NCBI RefSeq assembly: GCF_016785945.1
Contig: NZ_JAEMEF010000018.1
Location: 1 to 64,000 of the forward strand
Direction of reading: 5' to 3'
DNA length: 64,000 bases
DNA from: Olleya sediminilitoris
GTDB lineage: Bacteria; Bacteroidota; Bacteroidia; Flavobacteriales; Flavobacteriaceae
Shown here: positions 1 to 9,149 of the stretch, piece by piece
How positions within the stretch are numbered: position 1 is the stretch's first letter
How the letters are laid out: each line of letters opens with the position of its first letter
Position numbers and translations under genes: made by a program
The notes under the pieces: model-generated
What the model was told of the DNA's origin: nothing
The model's database searches: none
The model's input: the letters and a program-made list of their open reading frames with translations, nothing else

Positions 1-121
1 TAATAAGCTATTAAAACAAGCTTTTGCAATAGCAAAATCAGGATTAACTTATGATAATAATTATAGAAGTGTTTTATTGAAAAATTAATGAGTTTTTACT
101 TGTTTTTTACCACAGTACTTT
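1..121 (+). mobile_element. IS110-family mini-element, right-end fragment (cut by window start)
   Basis: Bases 2-88 encode the last residues of an IS110/IS116/IS902-type transposase (the C-terminal tail ends SVLLKN, stop at 86-88). They match the 3' part of the copy at 58139-58716 almost base for base. The following 33 bp form the element's right end, finishing AGTACTTT immediately before the GTT of the next cassette box at 122. The same right-end junction occurs at 55210, 58716 and 62605. The rest of the element lies outside the window. Non-functional as a transposase by itself. Confidence 0.8.
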
Positions 122-132
122 GTTGTAGCCAG

Positions 133-963
133 TTATCTTGTGTTTATTATTTCTGAAATTTCGTTGCTAAATTCACAGGATTTGTCTTTCACCCAATAAA
201 TTTTGTTCTTTCCTTTTATTCTAAATATATATTCAATTTGAGATGAACAGTAGTTTTCATCGTTTTTATCTATCTTTTTAATGTTATTTACAAATCTCTT
301 TAGATTTTCCTTTACATTTTTCTTTTTTGAGTAAATCCATTCGCCTTCAGGTTCGTCTTCATACCTTACTCCGTTGATTTTTTTTCTTAAAGTGATTTCA
401 TTGTTTTCGTTACGAATAAATTCGATTAAGTTTTCTGAACCTCCAAAGCATCCGAAATTTTTATAAATAACTTGTAAAGTGTCATTTTTAGTCAGTTTGT
501 CAATATTTAAGTGCTTAATATCTTTTTCTTTATAATACTCTTGAAGTTTATTCGGAAATCTTAATTCAATATTTTTTTTAAAATTCAGTTTTTCTGAAAT
601 AGTATCTTTTAAGTCGGATATGAATTTCAAATTATATTCACCAAGACTTAAACTGTCATAAATAATACTAACATTTATATCGTCGTCGTGAAAAAATAAT
701 TTGGAATCAATTTTTTGATTTGATTTCTCAATTCTCAAATTTGTCCAAATTCCAGAATCAGGTTTAATAACTTTAATAAAATTTCCTTTAGGTGAATATT
801 TAACAGTACTACTGCTTTCTCCAATAAAAGCCTGACCTTTTATGCTGTCGTTTGGAATGGAAATTACGTTGATATTTTCGTCCGATAATTTTTTACAAGA
901 TTGAAAAGGAAATAACAAACATAAAATACTTATAAATTTCAGAATATTATTTTTTATGTTCAT
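133..963 (-). CDS. Cassette-borne lipoprotein of unknown function
   Basis: A 276-residue protein with a hydrophobic signal and an SPII lipobox ending at Cys23 (PFQSC), followed by Lys-Lys, so it is probably an envelope lipoprotein. The mature part is rich in Lys, Asn and Glu. No family is recognised; the C-terminal half has a few Cys and aromatic residues but no clear motif. The gene fills a cassette: box GTTGTAGCCAG at 122-132 (10 bp before the end of the stop codon region) and the complementary box TTGGCTACAAC at 983-993, only about 20 bp upstream of the start. An IS110 right end lies outside one box and an IS110 left end outside the other. Almost no room is left for its own promoter. The ORF is secure, the function is not known. 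Confidence 0.75.
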   Translation of the reverse strand: MNIKNNILKFISILCLLFPFQSCKKLSDENINVISIPNDSIKGQAFIGESSSTVKYSPKGNFIKVIKPDSGIWTNLRIEKSNQKIDSKLFFHDDDINVSIIYDSLSLGEYNLKFISDLKDTISEKLNFKKNIELRFPNKLQEYYKEKDIKHLNIDKLTKNDTLQVIYKNFGCFGGSENLIEFIRNENNEITLRKKINGVRYEDEPEGEWIYSKKKNVKENLKRFVNNIKKIDKNDENYCSSQIEYIFRIKGKNKIYWVKDKSCEFSNEISEIINTR

Positions 964-1002
964 AAATATCTCGTTTCTCTAATTGGCTACAACTGGTTAT
1001 AT

Positions 1003-1181
1003 GACAACTAATATAGTTGTTTTTGGGGTTATATTTCCCGTTATGACAACTTTTAGTAACTTATATCTAATAAGTTTTATTTTATTATAGTTGTATAATT
1101 AAAAGCTAAATTACAATATTGCACTTGCAAGTACAATACGTATAACTACGTATTTTTTAGATAGTTTTTATTTTGTGTTTT
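1003..1181 (+). mobile_element. IS110-family mini-element, left-end fragment
   Basis: Non-coding sequence that matches the left ends of the complete copies at 58139 and 62030, beginning with the hairpin tip (arms ACAACTA and TAGTTGT) and containing a second perfect hairpin (AATACGTA, loop TAAC, TACGTATT). Homology stops at the run TTTTGTGTTTT near 1181, after which the sequence is unrelated and leads into the LysE-type gene. No transposase codons remain in this fragment. In IS110-group elements this left-end stretch is where the guide (bridge) RNA is encoded; whether this copy is transcribed is unknown. Confidence 0.75.
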
Positions 1182-1265
1182 GAAATGTACCTTTATTATT
1201 AAAAACTGTTAAGAGTTGGCTAAATAAGACAGGCATTTTGTTTCTTTGTTTTATAAAATAAAAAC

Positions 1266-1889
1266 ATGAATTTTTTTATCTGCTTAATTTTGGGTTTTTG
1301 TATAGCTGCTTTAGGGAGTATTACGCCTAGTTTTTTAAATTTAACTGTAGTAAAGTATAGTTTAAAAAATGGTAAAAAATCTACATTTTATTTAATAGCT
1401 GGTTATGCTACGGTGTTATTTTTTCAAGCCAATTTAGGTGCTTATCTTGCTAATATTTTAATGAAAAACTCTGAGTATATTACCTTAATACAAAAAATAG
1501 GTACTGGTATACTTTTTTTGTTATCTATTAATTTTTTTAGGATTTATTTTGCTCCTAAAAAGGAGGTTAAGGAAAAAGAAATCCCTAAATCTAAATCTTA
1601 TTTTTATGGTATTTTAATGTCTTTATTAAACATGATGGCTATACCGTTTTACTTTACTTTTATATCGTTGTTAATAGGCTTTAAGTATTTTGAATACAAT
1701 ATGTTTAATGCTTTTTATTTTTCGATTGGCTCTACCATAGGTTCTTTTACATTATACACGATTTATGCTATTGTAGCTAAAAATATTGAGCATAAGCTGA
1801 AATATATAGCAACTAAAATGGATTTTATTTTAGGTTGTTTAACAGGTATTGTTGGTATAGGTAACGTTATCTATTTATTTACTAAATAA
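1266..1889 (+). CDS. LysE-family amino-acid/metabolite exporter
   Basis: A 207-residue integral membrane protein with about six hydrophobic segments. The N-terminal segment carries a Pro-containing first helix followed by a Gly/Lys turn (SLKNGKKSTF), typical of the LysE/RhtB translocators, which export amino acids or related solutes by secondary transport across the inner membrane. A short charged loop around residues 97-110 (KKEVKEKEIPKSKS) separates the two halves, as in the family. It is a single gene, the first chromosomal gene after the truncated IS110 left end, and converges on the DUF5686 gene with 11 bp between stops. The substrate cannot be inferred. Confidence 0.75.
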   Translation: MNFFICLILGFCIAALGSITPSFLNLTVVKYSLKNGKKSTFYLIAGYATVLFFQANLGAYLANILMKNSEYITLIQKIGTGILFLLSINFFRIYFAPKKEVKEKEIPKSKSYFYGILMSLLNMMAIPFYFTFISLLIGFKYFEYNMFNAFYFSIGSTIGSFTLYTIYAIVAKNIEHKLKYIATKMDFILGCLTGIVGIGNVIYLFTK

Positions 1890-1900
1890 TTTTTTAAGTA

Positions 1901-4366
1901 TTAAAAGCTAAAGCCAAATAAAAACGTATCGTTTACTAATCCGCTACCTTGGTAAGCACGTACATAATCTACGCGTAAAAAGCGCATTTTTCCCCAACCT
2001 AAATTACTTAATCCCAGCGAATATTCGGTGTATGGTTTATTTTTTTTTGTTGCTGCAGCGTTAAATCCAGCGACAAGATTAAAGTTAAGTTTATTTATTA
2101 ACGGAATTTTATTAAGTATATAGCCTTTAAAATTGTGTTCGGCATGTATTTCGGCGTAAGCCTTATTAGTACTTAATGCATAGTAAGGTAATATTTTAAA
2201 ATTATTAATATAGTTACCATCCATAACAACATTGGTTTGGTTACCACTAAAATGATGATAGTCTATAAACGCAATGTTGTCTGCGTTATTAAACACACCT
2301 CCTTTGGCTAAATAGGTTAAATCTCCTTTATTACCTAAGTTGATGTTTTGATACAACATGGCTTTATATTGGTCAAAATTGTAGTTGGCGTTATTGCTGC
2401 CAAAGCCTTTCTCGTAACCTAAATATAGGGTTGGTATTTTACTGTTAGGGATGTTGTATTTACCAAATGGGTAACTCATGTAGTTTTGTCCAAAATTAAT
2501 ACGTGTGTTGACGTTTAACTTCATGATGTTATGCGGATCAAAAGCATTGATTCCTGCAGTTGTGGGATCAAGCGGATTATTACTAGTATAATCTCTGTCA
2601 CTTTTTGGGTACCAAGCTTGGTCTGTGGTATTATTTAAAGGTTTACGGTTATTGTAACTTAGGTCAGAATATAAATATAAACCGTTTAATAACTCTTGAT
2701 TATAATTTAATTGCGCAAAACTACGGTCGTAAATTTTAAGGTAGTTTTTTTCGGTATATAAAGAGTAAGAGGTGTTTAACAATGCTAAACTTGATAAATT
2801 AGGGTTAAATTGTTCTACTTTACTACCTCCTGATAAGGATATAAACGCTCGGTTTTTACGGTTAAACCTATAGTTAATTTGTCCAGTAGCCCTTAGTCTG
2901 TCATCAGAGTGGCCATAATTGATGGATGACGATGTATTAAAATATTTTTGATTGTCCTCAAAACGTTTAGTGTAGTTAGCAGTAAGAGTTCCGTTCCAAC
3001 CTTGAACGGTATTAAACGCTAATTTGCTAATAGGAGAGGAGATATTGAAATAAGTCTTTTTGTAGCTATTACTATAGCTGTAACCACCTAAAATATCACC
3101 AATTTTAAATTTGTTGTTTACTTGATCAACCGAGTCTAAATAGGGTTTAGATTCTCTTACCAATTGGATACTATCACGACGTACATAGTCATTAGCCTCT
3201 ATAGATGTTAAAGGAACAGGACGTTTAGTCTCCCAAAATAACGAATCCTTTTTGTTTGCATTATCCTCAAAACTTAAGATTTCTCTTGAAAAGGTCTTGC
3301 TATCAAAATTTGGATTAAACTCATAATCACTGTAAGCAGCAGTAAAACGACCATCACCATTAAACCCGAAAATCCCGAACTGAAAATCAAATAACTGTGT
3401 TGTTTTTACCCACAATTTTTCGGTGTTATAATACGTAAACGATTGTTTAATTTTAAATAGGTCTACTGCAGGTATTTGTGCTTGTTGACCTGTTAACGTT
3501 ACCTCTGTACCAAACAAACTCCATTGGTCCTCAATAATGTAAATAAATCCTCCAAAAGCTTTGTCGTTTTTTCGTTTAGGTAGTAATTCAATTTTATTAA
3601 TTAGGTTGCCTAAGTCATCATAAAAAGTACCAACCAATTTATATTTATAATAGTTAAATGCAAAATCTGAAATAGGAGAGACAATCTCACTTCCCAATTC
3701 AAAGGTATTTTGGTAAAAATTAAATTCGACATCAGTCGCAGTATTAAAACTAAAACCATTACTATCACCACTTACTTTAGACGCTACAATGGTTTCTTTA
3801 ATAGGTTTAGGTGCTTGGTATTCTAGTTTGCTAATCGTTTCAGACAAATACACTATACCAGTTCTGGTACTATCTAAAGCACCATCTAAGTCTCCAACTT
3901 CTTGACCAAAAACAGATTCTGGTACATCTACCATTTTAAGTAACCCTCTAGAGTAAAACTGAGCTTTAAACGATTTAAGTTTTTTTAAGTTCTCTTTACG
4001 TTTAGCAATAGTTTGTCTAATGATGTTATTAGCAGGATTTTCATCCGAATTTATAACAACCTCATCTAAGTTTATGTCTTCTTCTTTTAATGTAACATCT
4101 AGTACAAACGGAAACTTTGTGATGGTTACCTTTTGCTTTAAAGTTTTGTAGCCTAAGTACTGAAACGTAATAGTGTAATCGCCAGTTTTGGTAATGTCTA
4201 ACACATAGTTACCATCATTATTTGTAGTAGTACCTGTGTAGGTGTTTTCTATAAAAATGTTTACAACCGCTAAAGGATTGTTATTGTTAGAGGTTACTGT
4301 ACCTGTTATTTGCCCGAAAGCAAAATGACTAGCTAATGTAAATAAAGCGATTAAAGCGTGTTTCAT
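1901..4366 (-). CDS. DUF5686 outer-membrane protein with CarboxypepD_reg-like domain
   Basis: An 821-residue exported protein. Residues 1-18 are a signal peptide ending FAFGQ. Residues about 19-95 form the carboxypeptidase-regulatory-like beta-sandwich (ITGTVTSNNNNPLAVVNIFI) found at the front of many Bacteroidota outer-membrane proteins. The rest matches the DUF5686 pattern, ending in beta-strand-rich segments and a C-terminal phenylalanine (FLFGFSF) expected for a membrane barrel. The family has no settled function and lacks a TonB plug domain, so it is not a classical SusC. It is transcribed away from smpB with a 201-bp gap. Confident for family, not for role. Confidence 0.85.
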   Translation of the reverse strand: MKHALIALFTLASHFAFGQITGTVTSNNNNPLAVVNIFIENTYTGTTTNNDGNYVLDITKTGDYTITFQYLGYKTLKQKVTITKFPFVLDVTLKEEDINLDEVVINSDENPANNIIRQTIAKRKENLKKLKSFKAQFYSRGLLKMVDVPESVFGQEVGDLDGALDSTRTGIVYLSETISKLEYQAPKPIKETIVASKVSGDSNGFSFNTATDVEFNFYQNTFELGSEIVSPISDFAFNYYKYKLVGTFYDDLGNLINKIELLPKRKNDKAFGGFIYIIEDQWSLFGTEVTLTGQQAQIPAVDLFKIKQSFTYYNTEKLWVKTTQLFDFQFGIFGFNGDGRFTAAYSDYEFNPNFDSKTFSREILSFEDNANKKDSLFWETKRPVPLTSIEANDYVRRDSIQLVRESKPYLDSVDQVNNKFKIGDILGGYSYSNSYKKTYFNISSPISKLAFNTVQGWNGTLTANYTKRFEDNQKYFNTSSSINYGHSDDRLRATGQINYRFNRKNRAFISLSGGSKVEQFNPNLSSLALLNTSYSLYTEKNYLKIYDRSFAQLNYNQELLNGLYLYSDLSYNNRKPLNNTTDQAWYPKSDRDYTSNNPLDPTTAGINAFDPHNIMKLNVNTRINFGQNYMSYPFGKYNIPNSKIPTLYLGYEKGFGSNNANYNFDQYKAMLYQNINLGNKGDLTYLAKGGVFNNADNIAFIDYHHFSGNQTNVVMDGNYINNFKILPYYALSTNKAYAEIHAEHNFKGYILNKIPLINKLNFNLVAGFNAAATKKNKPYTEYSLGLSNLGWGKMRFLRVDYVRAYQGSGLVNDTFLFGFSF

Positions 4367-4567
4367 TATAAGTTGGTTGTTTATTTATATAGACGCACAT
4401 TTATATAAAATGGTTGCCTAGCACCAAACATAAAACTTATAAAAATTGAATATTGTTATAGAAATTATAAAATTTATAATTTTAAATAATTAACAATCAA
4501 TAGGTTTTATTTATTTTGAAATGAAATATAACCGTCTAATTATTTGTAAAAATGAAGTGTTGTGTCA

Positions 4568-5026
4568 CTAATTAAATGACTTTTTAATTCTAGCTAAGTC
4601 ACGTTTGTTATCTCTATCCTTGATTGTCTCGCGCTTATCGTATAACTTTTTACCTTTAGCTAAAGCAATATCTAGTTTAGCTAAACCTTTGTCGTTTAAA
4701 AATAAACGTAAAGGAATAATGGTTAAACCAGAGGTGTTAACCTCTTTAAGTAATTTTTTAAGTTCGCGTTTGTTAAGTAGTAATTTACGTTCGGCTTTTG
4801 GTCTATGGTTATAGTAGTTACCATAGGCATACTCTTGAATATTCATGTTAATAACAAACAATTCGCCTTGCTCATTAAACTCGCAAAAAGATTCGGCAAT
4901 AGAGGCTTGACTGTTTCTAATAGATTTAATTTCGGTTCCTGTTAAAACTATTCCAGCAGTATATTTGTCTAAAATTTCATATTGAAATTTAGCCTTCTTA
5001 TTAAGTATGTTTATCTTTTTTTGCAT
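4568..5026 (-). CDS. smpB: SsrA-binding protein SmpB
   Basis: 152 residues, the usual length. SmpB binds tmRNA and brings it to stalled ribosomes for trans-translation. Diagnostic sequences are NKKAKFQYEILDKYTAGIVL near the N-terminus, GTEIKSIR, NMNIQEYAYGNYYNHRPKAE in the RNA-binding OB fold, and the basic tail GKKLYDKRETIKDRD, the part that enters the ribosome A site. It is the last gene of the deoC-deoD-phosphatase-GNAT run, 34 bp after the GNAT gene. A cytoplasmic, housekeeping gene of vertical descent. Confidence 0.97.
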   Translation of the reverse strand: MQKKINILNKKAKFQYEILDKYTAGIVLTGTEIKSIRNSQASIAESFCEFNEQGELFVINMNIQEYAYGNYYNHRPKAERKLLLNKRELKKLLKEVNTSGLTIIPLRLFLNDKGLAKLDIALAKGKKLYDKRETIKDRDNKRDLARIKKSFN

Positions 5027-5060
5027 CCTTGCAAAGCTAATAAATTAGAAGTTAAAGTAA

Positions 5061-5564
5061 TTATAATTGTTTAGTCATTTTATACATGCCTCTTAAATTA
5101 GGGTGTATTAAATCAAAATCTAATGCATAGGCTTCTGTAATTATAAACCCCATTTTTTTATAAAACTGTAACGCTTGTGTTTGGGTGTCCATAGCTTCTA
5201 GCCAAATGGTTTTAGATAGTTTTTGTTTGGCTATAGTTATAGCTAAAGTCATAACCTTTTTACCTAAACCTTGTCCTTGATAGTCTTGGTCTAAATATAA
5301 CCTGTGTAGCTTAGTCGTTTTTTTATTAGGTTGATGTACTAATCTTAAAATACCAATAGTTAAGTTATTAAATTGAATAAAATAGTAATTAGAATGCGCT
5401 AGTTGTAACTCTTCTTTTAAATTATCTTTATTGTATTGACTATTAATATACCAATTGCAATCCTGATTTACCCAAAGCTGTTGGTAAGCAGGAGGATAAA
5501 TACGAAGCATTAAAGCATATAAATTAGCATGCTTAGCTAATGTAACAGGTTGTAAATTTAACAT
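5061..5564 (-). CDS. GNAT-family N-acetyltransferase
   Basis: 167 residues. The acetyl-CoA pyrophosphate-binding loop is visible in motif A (LYLDQDYQGQGLGKKVM, about residues 91-107), followed by the motif B region QALQFYKKMGF. These enzymes move an acetyl group from acetyl-CoA to an amine on small molecules or proteins; the acceptor cannot be told from sequence. It starts 2 bp after the upstream histidine-phosphatase stop codon and precedes smpB, so it is likely co-transcribed with both. Confidence 0.85.
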   Translation of the reverse strand: MLNLQPVTLAKHANLYALMLRIYPPAYQQLWVNQDCNWYINSQYNKDNLKEELQLAHSNYYFIQFNNLTIGILRLVHQPNKKTTKLHRLYLDQDYQGQGLGKKVMTLAITIAKQKLSKTIWLEAMDTQTQALQFYKKMGFIITEAYALDFDLIHPNLRGMYKMTKQL

Positions 5565-5566
5565 TA

Positions 5567-6064
5567 CTATTTATTATCAATAAGTGTGTCATTTATTTTG
5601 CCATTAATAATGGTTACTTTAAATAAATTACTATTAACAGTGTCATTAATGGCTTTGTATTTATCTTGTTTGATGATGGCATTTACAAAGCTTGGTGTGG
5701 TATTGCTATGACCAACGACTAATACCGTTTTTCCGGTTGTATTCTTTTTAAATTCTTGACTATAAAGTTGATTAGCATCATAAAACTTTAGTTTAATATT
5801 TTGCTTATTAGCAGTTGGCTGTGCGGTTTGAATAGTACGCTTGTAGTTTGTGGTATAAATCGCATCAAAATTAATAGCGTTAAACGTATTACTCCATTTA
5901 ATAGCACGTTGTTGACCTTTAAGATTTAAATCAGGGTTTTTGTTTAAACTATCAGTACGCTCTTTTTCGGCATGCCTTATCAGGTAATACGTTGTCGTCT
6001 TTTTGGTTTGTTTTTTACAAGAAAAACTTAAGCAAATTAACGTTAGTATTAATAGTTTTTTCAT
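5567..6064 (-). CDS. Exported histidine-phosphatase (SixA/phosphoglycerate-mutase-like) lipoprotein
   Basis: 165 residues. A short hydrophobic signal with lipobox LSFSC (Cys16) suggests SPII processing. The phosphohistidine motif RHAE (YYLIRHAEKERTD) is at about residues 29-32, and the second catalytic His is in VVGHSNTTP. The arrangement is that of the small SixA-like branch of the histidine phosphatase superfamily, but with a lipoprotein signal, so it probably acts in the periplasm. The substrate is unknown. 14 bp separate it from deoD and 2 bp from the GNAT gene, consistent with one transcript. Confidence 0.8.
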   Translation of the reverse strand: MKKLLILTLICLSFSCKKQTKKTTTYYLIRHAEKERTDSLNKNPDLNLKGQQRAIKWSNTFNAINFDAIYTTNYKRTIQTAQPTANKQNIKLKFYDANQLYSQEFKKNTTGKTVLVVGHSNTTPSFVNAIIKQDKYKAINDTVNSNLFKVTIINGKINDTLIDNK

Positions 6065-6078
6065 GGGTGTTTTGGGTT

Positions 6079-6777
6079 TTAGGCTAACTCTAAAGCAATA
6101 TTTATCATGTCTTTAAAAGTAGTTTCTCGTTCTTTACTAGTGGTTTTTTCTCCAGTCACTAACGAGTCTGATATTGTACAAATGGTTAATGCATTAACAT
6201 TGTGTTTTGCAGCAACAGTATATAAACCTGCAGTTTCCATCTCTACACAAAGTACACCAAATTTACTCCACTTTTTGTAAGATTCAAAATCGTCTGCATA
6301 AAACTCGTCAGAAGTAAAAACATTTCCAGCTTTTATAGCAATATTTTTAGCTTTGGCAGTCTCTACAGCTTTTTGGAATAATTCAAAGCTTGCAGTAGGA
6401 GCATAGTCAGCACCACCAAACCTAAGTTCGTTAACACCAGAATTTGAAGAAGCAGCCATAGCTAAAACCACGTCTCTAATTTTAATATGCTTTTGGTATG
6501 ATCCAGCACTACCAACGCGAATTAAGTTTTTGACTCCAAATTGAGTAATTAGCTCATGTGCATAGATAGAAATACTAGGTACACCCATTCCTGTTCCCAT
6601 CACAGAGATTGGTTTACCTTGATATGTCCCTGAATAACCTAACATGCCTCTAACTTGATTAAAACAAACAGGATTGTCAAAAAAAGTTTGGGCAATCCAT
6701 TTGGCACGTAAAGGATCACCTGGTAATAATATAGTTTCTGCAACATCGCCTTTTTGGGCTCCAATATGTATGCTCAT
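6079..6777 (-). CDS. deoD: Purine nucleoside phosphorylase, DeoD type
   Basis: 232 residues, close to the ~235-239 of hexameric DeoD enzymes. It cleaves purine (deoxy)nucleosides with phosphate to give base plus (deoxy)ribose-1-phosphate. Motifs seen: MSIHIGAQKGDVAETILLPG at the start, the phosphate-binding GDPLRAK, GMGVPSISIY, RVGSAGSYQ, the EMETAGLY ribose/base site, and the catalytic Asp in TISDSL. deoC lies 37 bp upstream on the same strand, so the two form a deoxynucleoside salvage pair. Confidence 0.95.
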   Translation of the reverse strand: MSIHIGAQKGDVAETILLPGDPLRAKWIAQTFFDNPVCFNQVRGMLGYSGTYQGKPISVMGTGMGVPSISIYAHELITQFGVKNLIRVGSAGSYQKHIKIRDVVLAMAASSNSGVNELRFGGADYAPTASFELFQKAVETAKAKNIAIKAGNVFTSDEFYADDFESYKKWSKFGVLCVEMETAGLYTVAAKHNVNALTICTISDSLVTGEKTTSKERETTFKDMINIALELA

Positions 6778-6814
6778 AGTTTTTTGTTTAAAAATGAAAT
6801 GATTAGTGTCGTAC

Positions 6815-7486
6815 TTAATAACTTTTTTCTCCGGAAGATTTGCCTGTCACTATAGCTATTCCGTTAGATGTACCTATACGTTCTACACCAAGATTAATGT
6901 ACTGTAAAGCGGTTTTAGTATCTCTAATACCACCAGACGCTTTAATTTTTGTATTAGAGTTTTTTATCGCGTCCTTCATTAGTTTTACATGATGTACAGT
7001 TGCACCTGCTGTACCAAATCCAGTAGAAGTTTTAATAAAGTCTGCACCAGCTTTTATAGCTAATTGACTAGCTTTTGTAACTTCTTGATCTGTTAAATAA
7101 CAGGTTTCTAAAATAACCTTTAAGACTTGATTAGGTAATTGGTCTTTTACAGCTTTAATGTCGTTATAAACCTCGTCAAATGCTTCGCTTTTAAGTAGGC
7201 CTATGTTTATAACCATGTCAATTTCGTCTGCACCATCTTTAATAGCCTGTTTAGTTTCTTCAACTTTAGCTTTAGTACTCATAGCACCTAACGGAAATCC
7301 AATGACACTACAGACTTTTGTATTACTGTTTTTAATTTCGGCTTTAGCCAAAGAGACATGACAACTATTAACACATACAGAAAAAAAATCGTGTTTCACA
7401 GCCTCTTCGCATAATTTAATGATATCAAATTTTGTAGCAGTAGCCTTTAATATAGTATGATCTATGTATTTGTTTAGGATATTCAT
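6815..7486 (-). CDS. deoC: Deoxyribose-phosphate aldolase
   Basis: 223 residues. It splits 2-deoxy-D-ribose-5-phosphate into glyceraldehyde-3-phosphate and acetaldehyde, downstream of DeoD in deoxynucleoside breakdown. The Schiff-base lysine is Lys152 (DFIKTSTGF), the second active-site lysine Lys182 (IKASGGIRD), and the acidic partner is in DEIDMV (Asp90). The TIM-barrel ends with IGTSNGIAIV. It is the first gene of the run deoC-deoD-phosphatase-GNAT-smpB and is divergent from mqo across 175 bp. Confidence 0.96.
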   Translation of the reverse strand: MNILNKYIDHTILKATATKFDIIKLCEEAVKHDFFSVCVNSCHVSLAKAEIKNSNTKVCSVIGFPLGAMSTKAKVEETKQAIKDGADEIDMVINIGLLKSEAFDEVYNDIKAVKDQLPNQVLKVILETCYLTDQEVTKASQLAIKAGADFIKTSTGFGTAGATVHHVKLMKDAIKNSNTKIKASGGIRDTKTALQYINLGVERIGTSNGIAIVTGKSSGEKSY

Positions 7487-7661
7487 TCAGTATAAAAATT
7501 AGTATATAAAGTTACGGGTTTTAATGATAAGATTAACTCATGCTGTAAAATCACTTTATAAACTTTTTTTACAATGATAATAGTCAGTTTTTAGTTTTTT
7601 CTTTCATTAAAAATTAATTTATCAAATGACTTATTTATATTTAAACAAAAAACAGAAATAA

Positions 7662-9149
7662 ATGAGCAAATATACACTAGACAATACACAAGACTATGAT
7701 TTAATATGTGTTGGAGGCGGAATAATGAGTGCTACATTAGCATTAATGACTAAAATTTTAAAGCCAGATTTAAAAGTGTTAATTGTCGAGCGTTTAAACC
7801 AGGTTGCTCAAGAAAGCTCTGCTGCTTGGAATAATGCAGGAACAGGACATTCTGCTTTATGCGAATTAAATTATTGTCCTGAAAAAGAGGGTCAAGTTAT
7901 TATTGAAAAAGCAATTAAAATATGTCAACAGTTTGAAGAGTCAAAACAGTTTTGGAGCTATTTGGCAGATCAAGGTTTATTAACTAATCCAAATAATTTT
8001 ATTGCAGCTGTACCACATCATAGTTGGGTGTTAGGACAAGAAAATGCTAGGTATCTGGAACAACGTTATAATACCATGAAACATCATTTTATGTTTGATA
8101 CCATTCAGTTTACTAAAGACAAAAGTAAAATGAAAGAATGGTTTCCTTTAATCATGCAAAATAGGGAAGACGATGAGGTGATGGCTGCTTCAAGAATAGA
8201 TAGAGGTACAGAGGTTAACTATGGTAATTTGACTAAAACGTTATTTAATATTTTAGAAACTAAATATAATACACCTGTACATTGTAACATGGAAGTTAAA
8301 GATATAGATCCAAGTCCTGATATTGACTGGACTGTTGAGGTTGAAAATTTAGAAACTAAAGAAAAATTTAACTTAGAGTCTAAACATGTATTTATTGGAG
8401 CAGGAGGCGGAAGCTTGTTATTGTTACAAAAGGTAGAAATTGAAGAGAAGGAAGGTTATGGCGGTTTTCCTATTAGTGGAGAATGGTTAGTTTGTAAAAA
8501 TGAAGCCATTATTAACCAACATAATGCAAAAGTCTATAGTAAAGCAGGTCTAGGTGATCCACCAATGTCAACACCACACTTAGACACACGTTATATTAAT
8601 GGTAAGCGCGAATTATTATTTGGACCATTCGCAGGATTTAGTCCTAAGTTTTTAAAGGAAGGGTCTAATTTTGATTTATTAAAATCGGTTAAATTTGATA
8701 ATATTTCGCCATTATTAGGTGCTTTTTGGCATAATTTACCATTAACAAAATATTTAATTGAGCAGGTAACGTCATCTCATGAAGACCGTATGGACGCTTT
8801 AAGAAAATTTGTTAAGGATGCTAAAAGTGATGATTGGGAGTTGCTAGTTGCAGGACAACGCGTGCAAATTATTAAAAAAGACGAATACGAAGGAGGTGTT
8901 TTACAATTTGGGACAGAAGTTGTAAGTAGTAAAGACGGAAGTATCACTTGTTTGTTAGGCGCCTCACCAGGAGCCTCAACTGCAACTTCTGTAATGTTGC
9001 AAGTTTTAGAACAAGCATTTCCAGAAATACTTAATTCTGACAAAGGACAAGCTATAATGAAACAAATGATTCCGTTTTGGAATACAGAGGTTACTGAAAG
9101 CTTATTTAAAGAGCAGTTAGAGATAAGTAAAAAGGCATTACAACTTTAG
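7662..9149 (+). CDS. mqo: Malate:quinone oxidoreductase
   Basis: 495 residues. A membrane-associated FAD enzyme that oxidises malate to oxaloacetate and passes electrons to quinone. The N-terminal Rossmann motif reads DLICVGGGIMSATLALM, followed by the conserved NNAGTGHSALCELNYCP. Later family motifs include RIDRGTEVNYG, FIGAGGGSLLLLQK and GQRVQIIKKD. Single gene; its stop codon overlaps the stop codon of the convergent PEP/pyruvate-binding gene by 3 bp, with no terminator between them. Confidence 0.96.
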   Translation: MSKYTLDNTQDYDLICVGGGIMSATLALMTKILKPDLKVLIVERLNQVAQESSAAWNNAGTGHSALCELNYCPEKEGQVIIEKAIKICQQFEESKQFWSYLADQGLLTNPNNFIAAVPHHSWVLGQENARYLEQRYNTMKHHFMFDTIQFTKDKSKMKEWFPLIMQNREDDEVMAASRIDRGTEVNYGNLTKTLFNILETKYNTPVHCNMEVKDIDPSPDIDWTVEVENLETKEKFNLESKHVFIGAGGGSLLLLQKVEIEEKEGYGGFPISGEWLVCKNEAIINQHNAKVYSKAGLGDPPMSTPHLDTRYINGKRELLFGPFAGFSPKFLKEGSNFDLLKSVKFDNISPLLGAFWHNLPLTKYLIEQVTSSHEDRMDALRKFVKDAKSDDWELLVAGQRVQIIKKDEYEGGVLQFGTEVVSSKDGSITCLLGASPGASTATSVMLQVLEQAFPEILNSDKGQAIMKQMIPFWNTEVTESLFKEQLEISKKALQL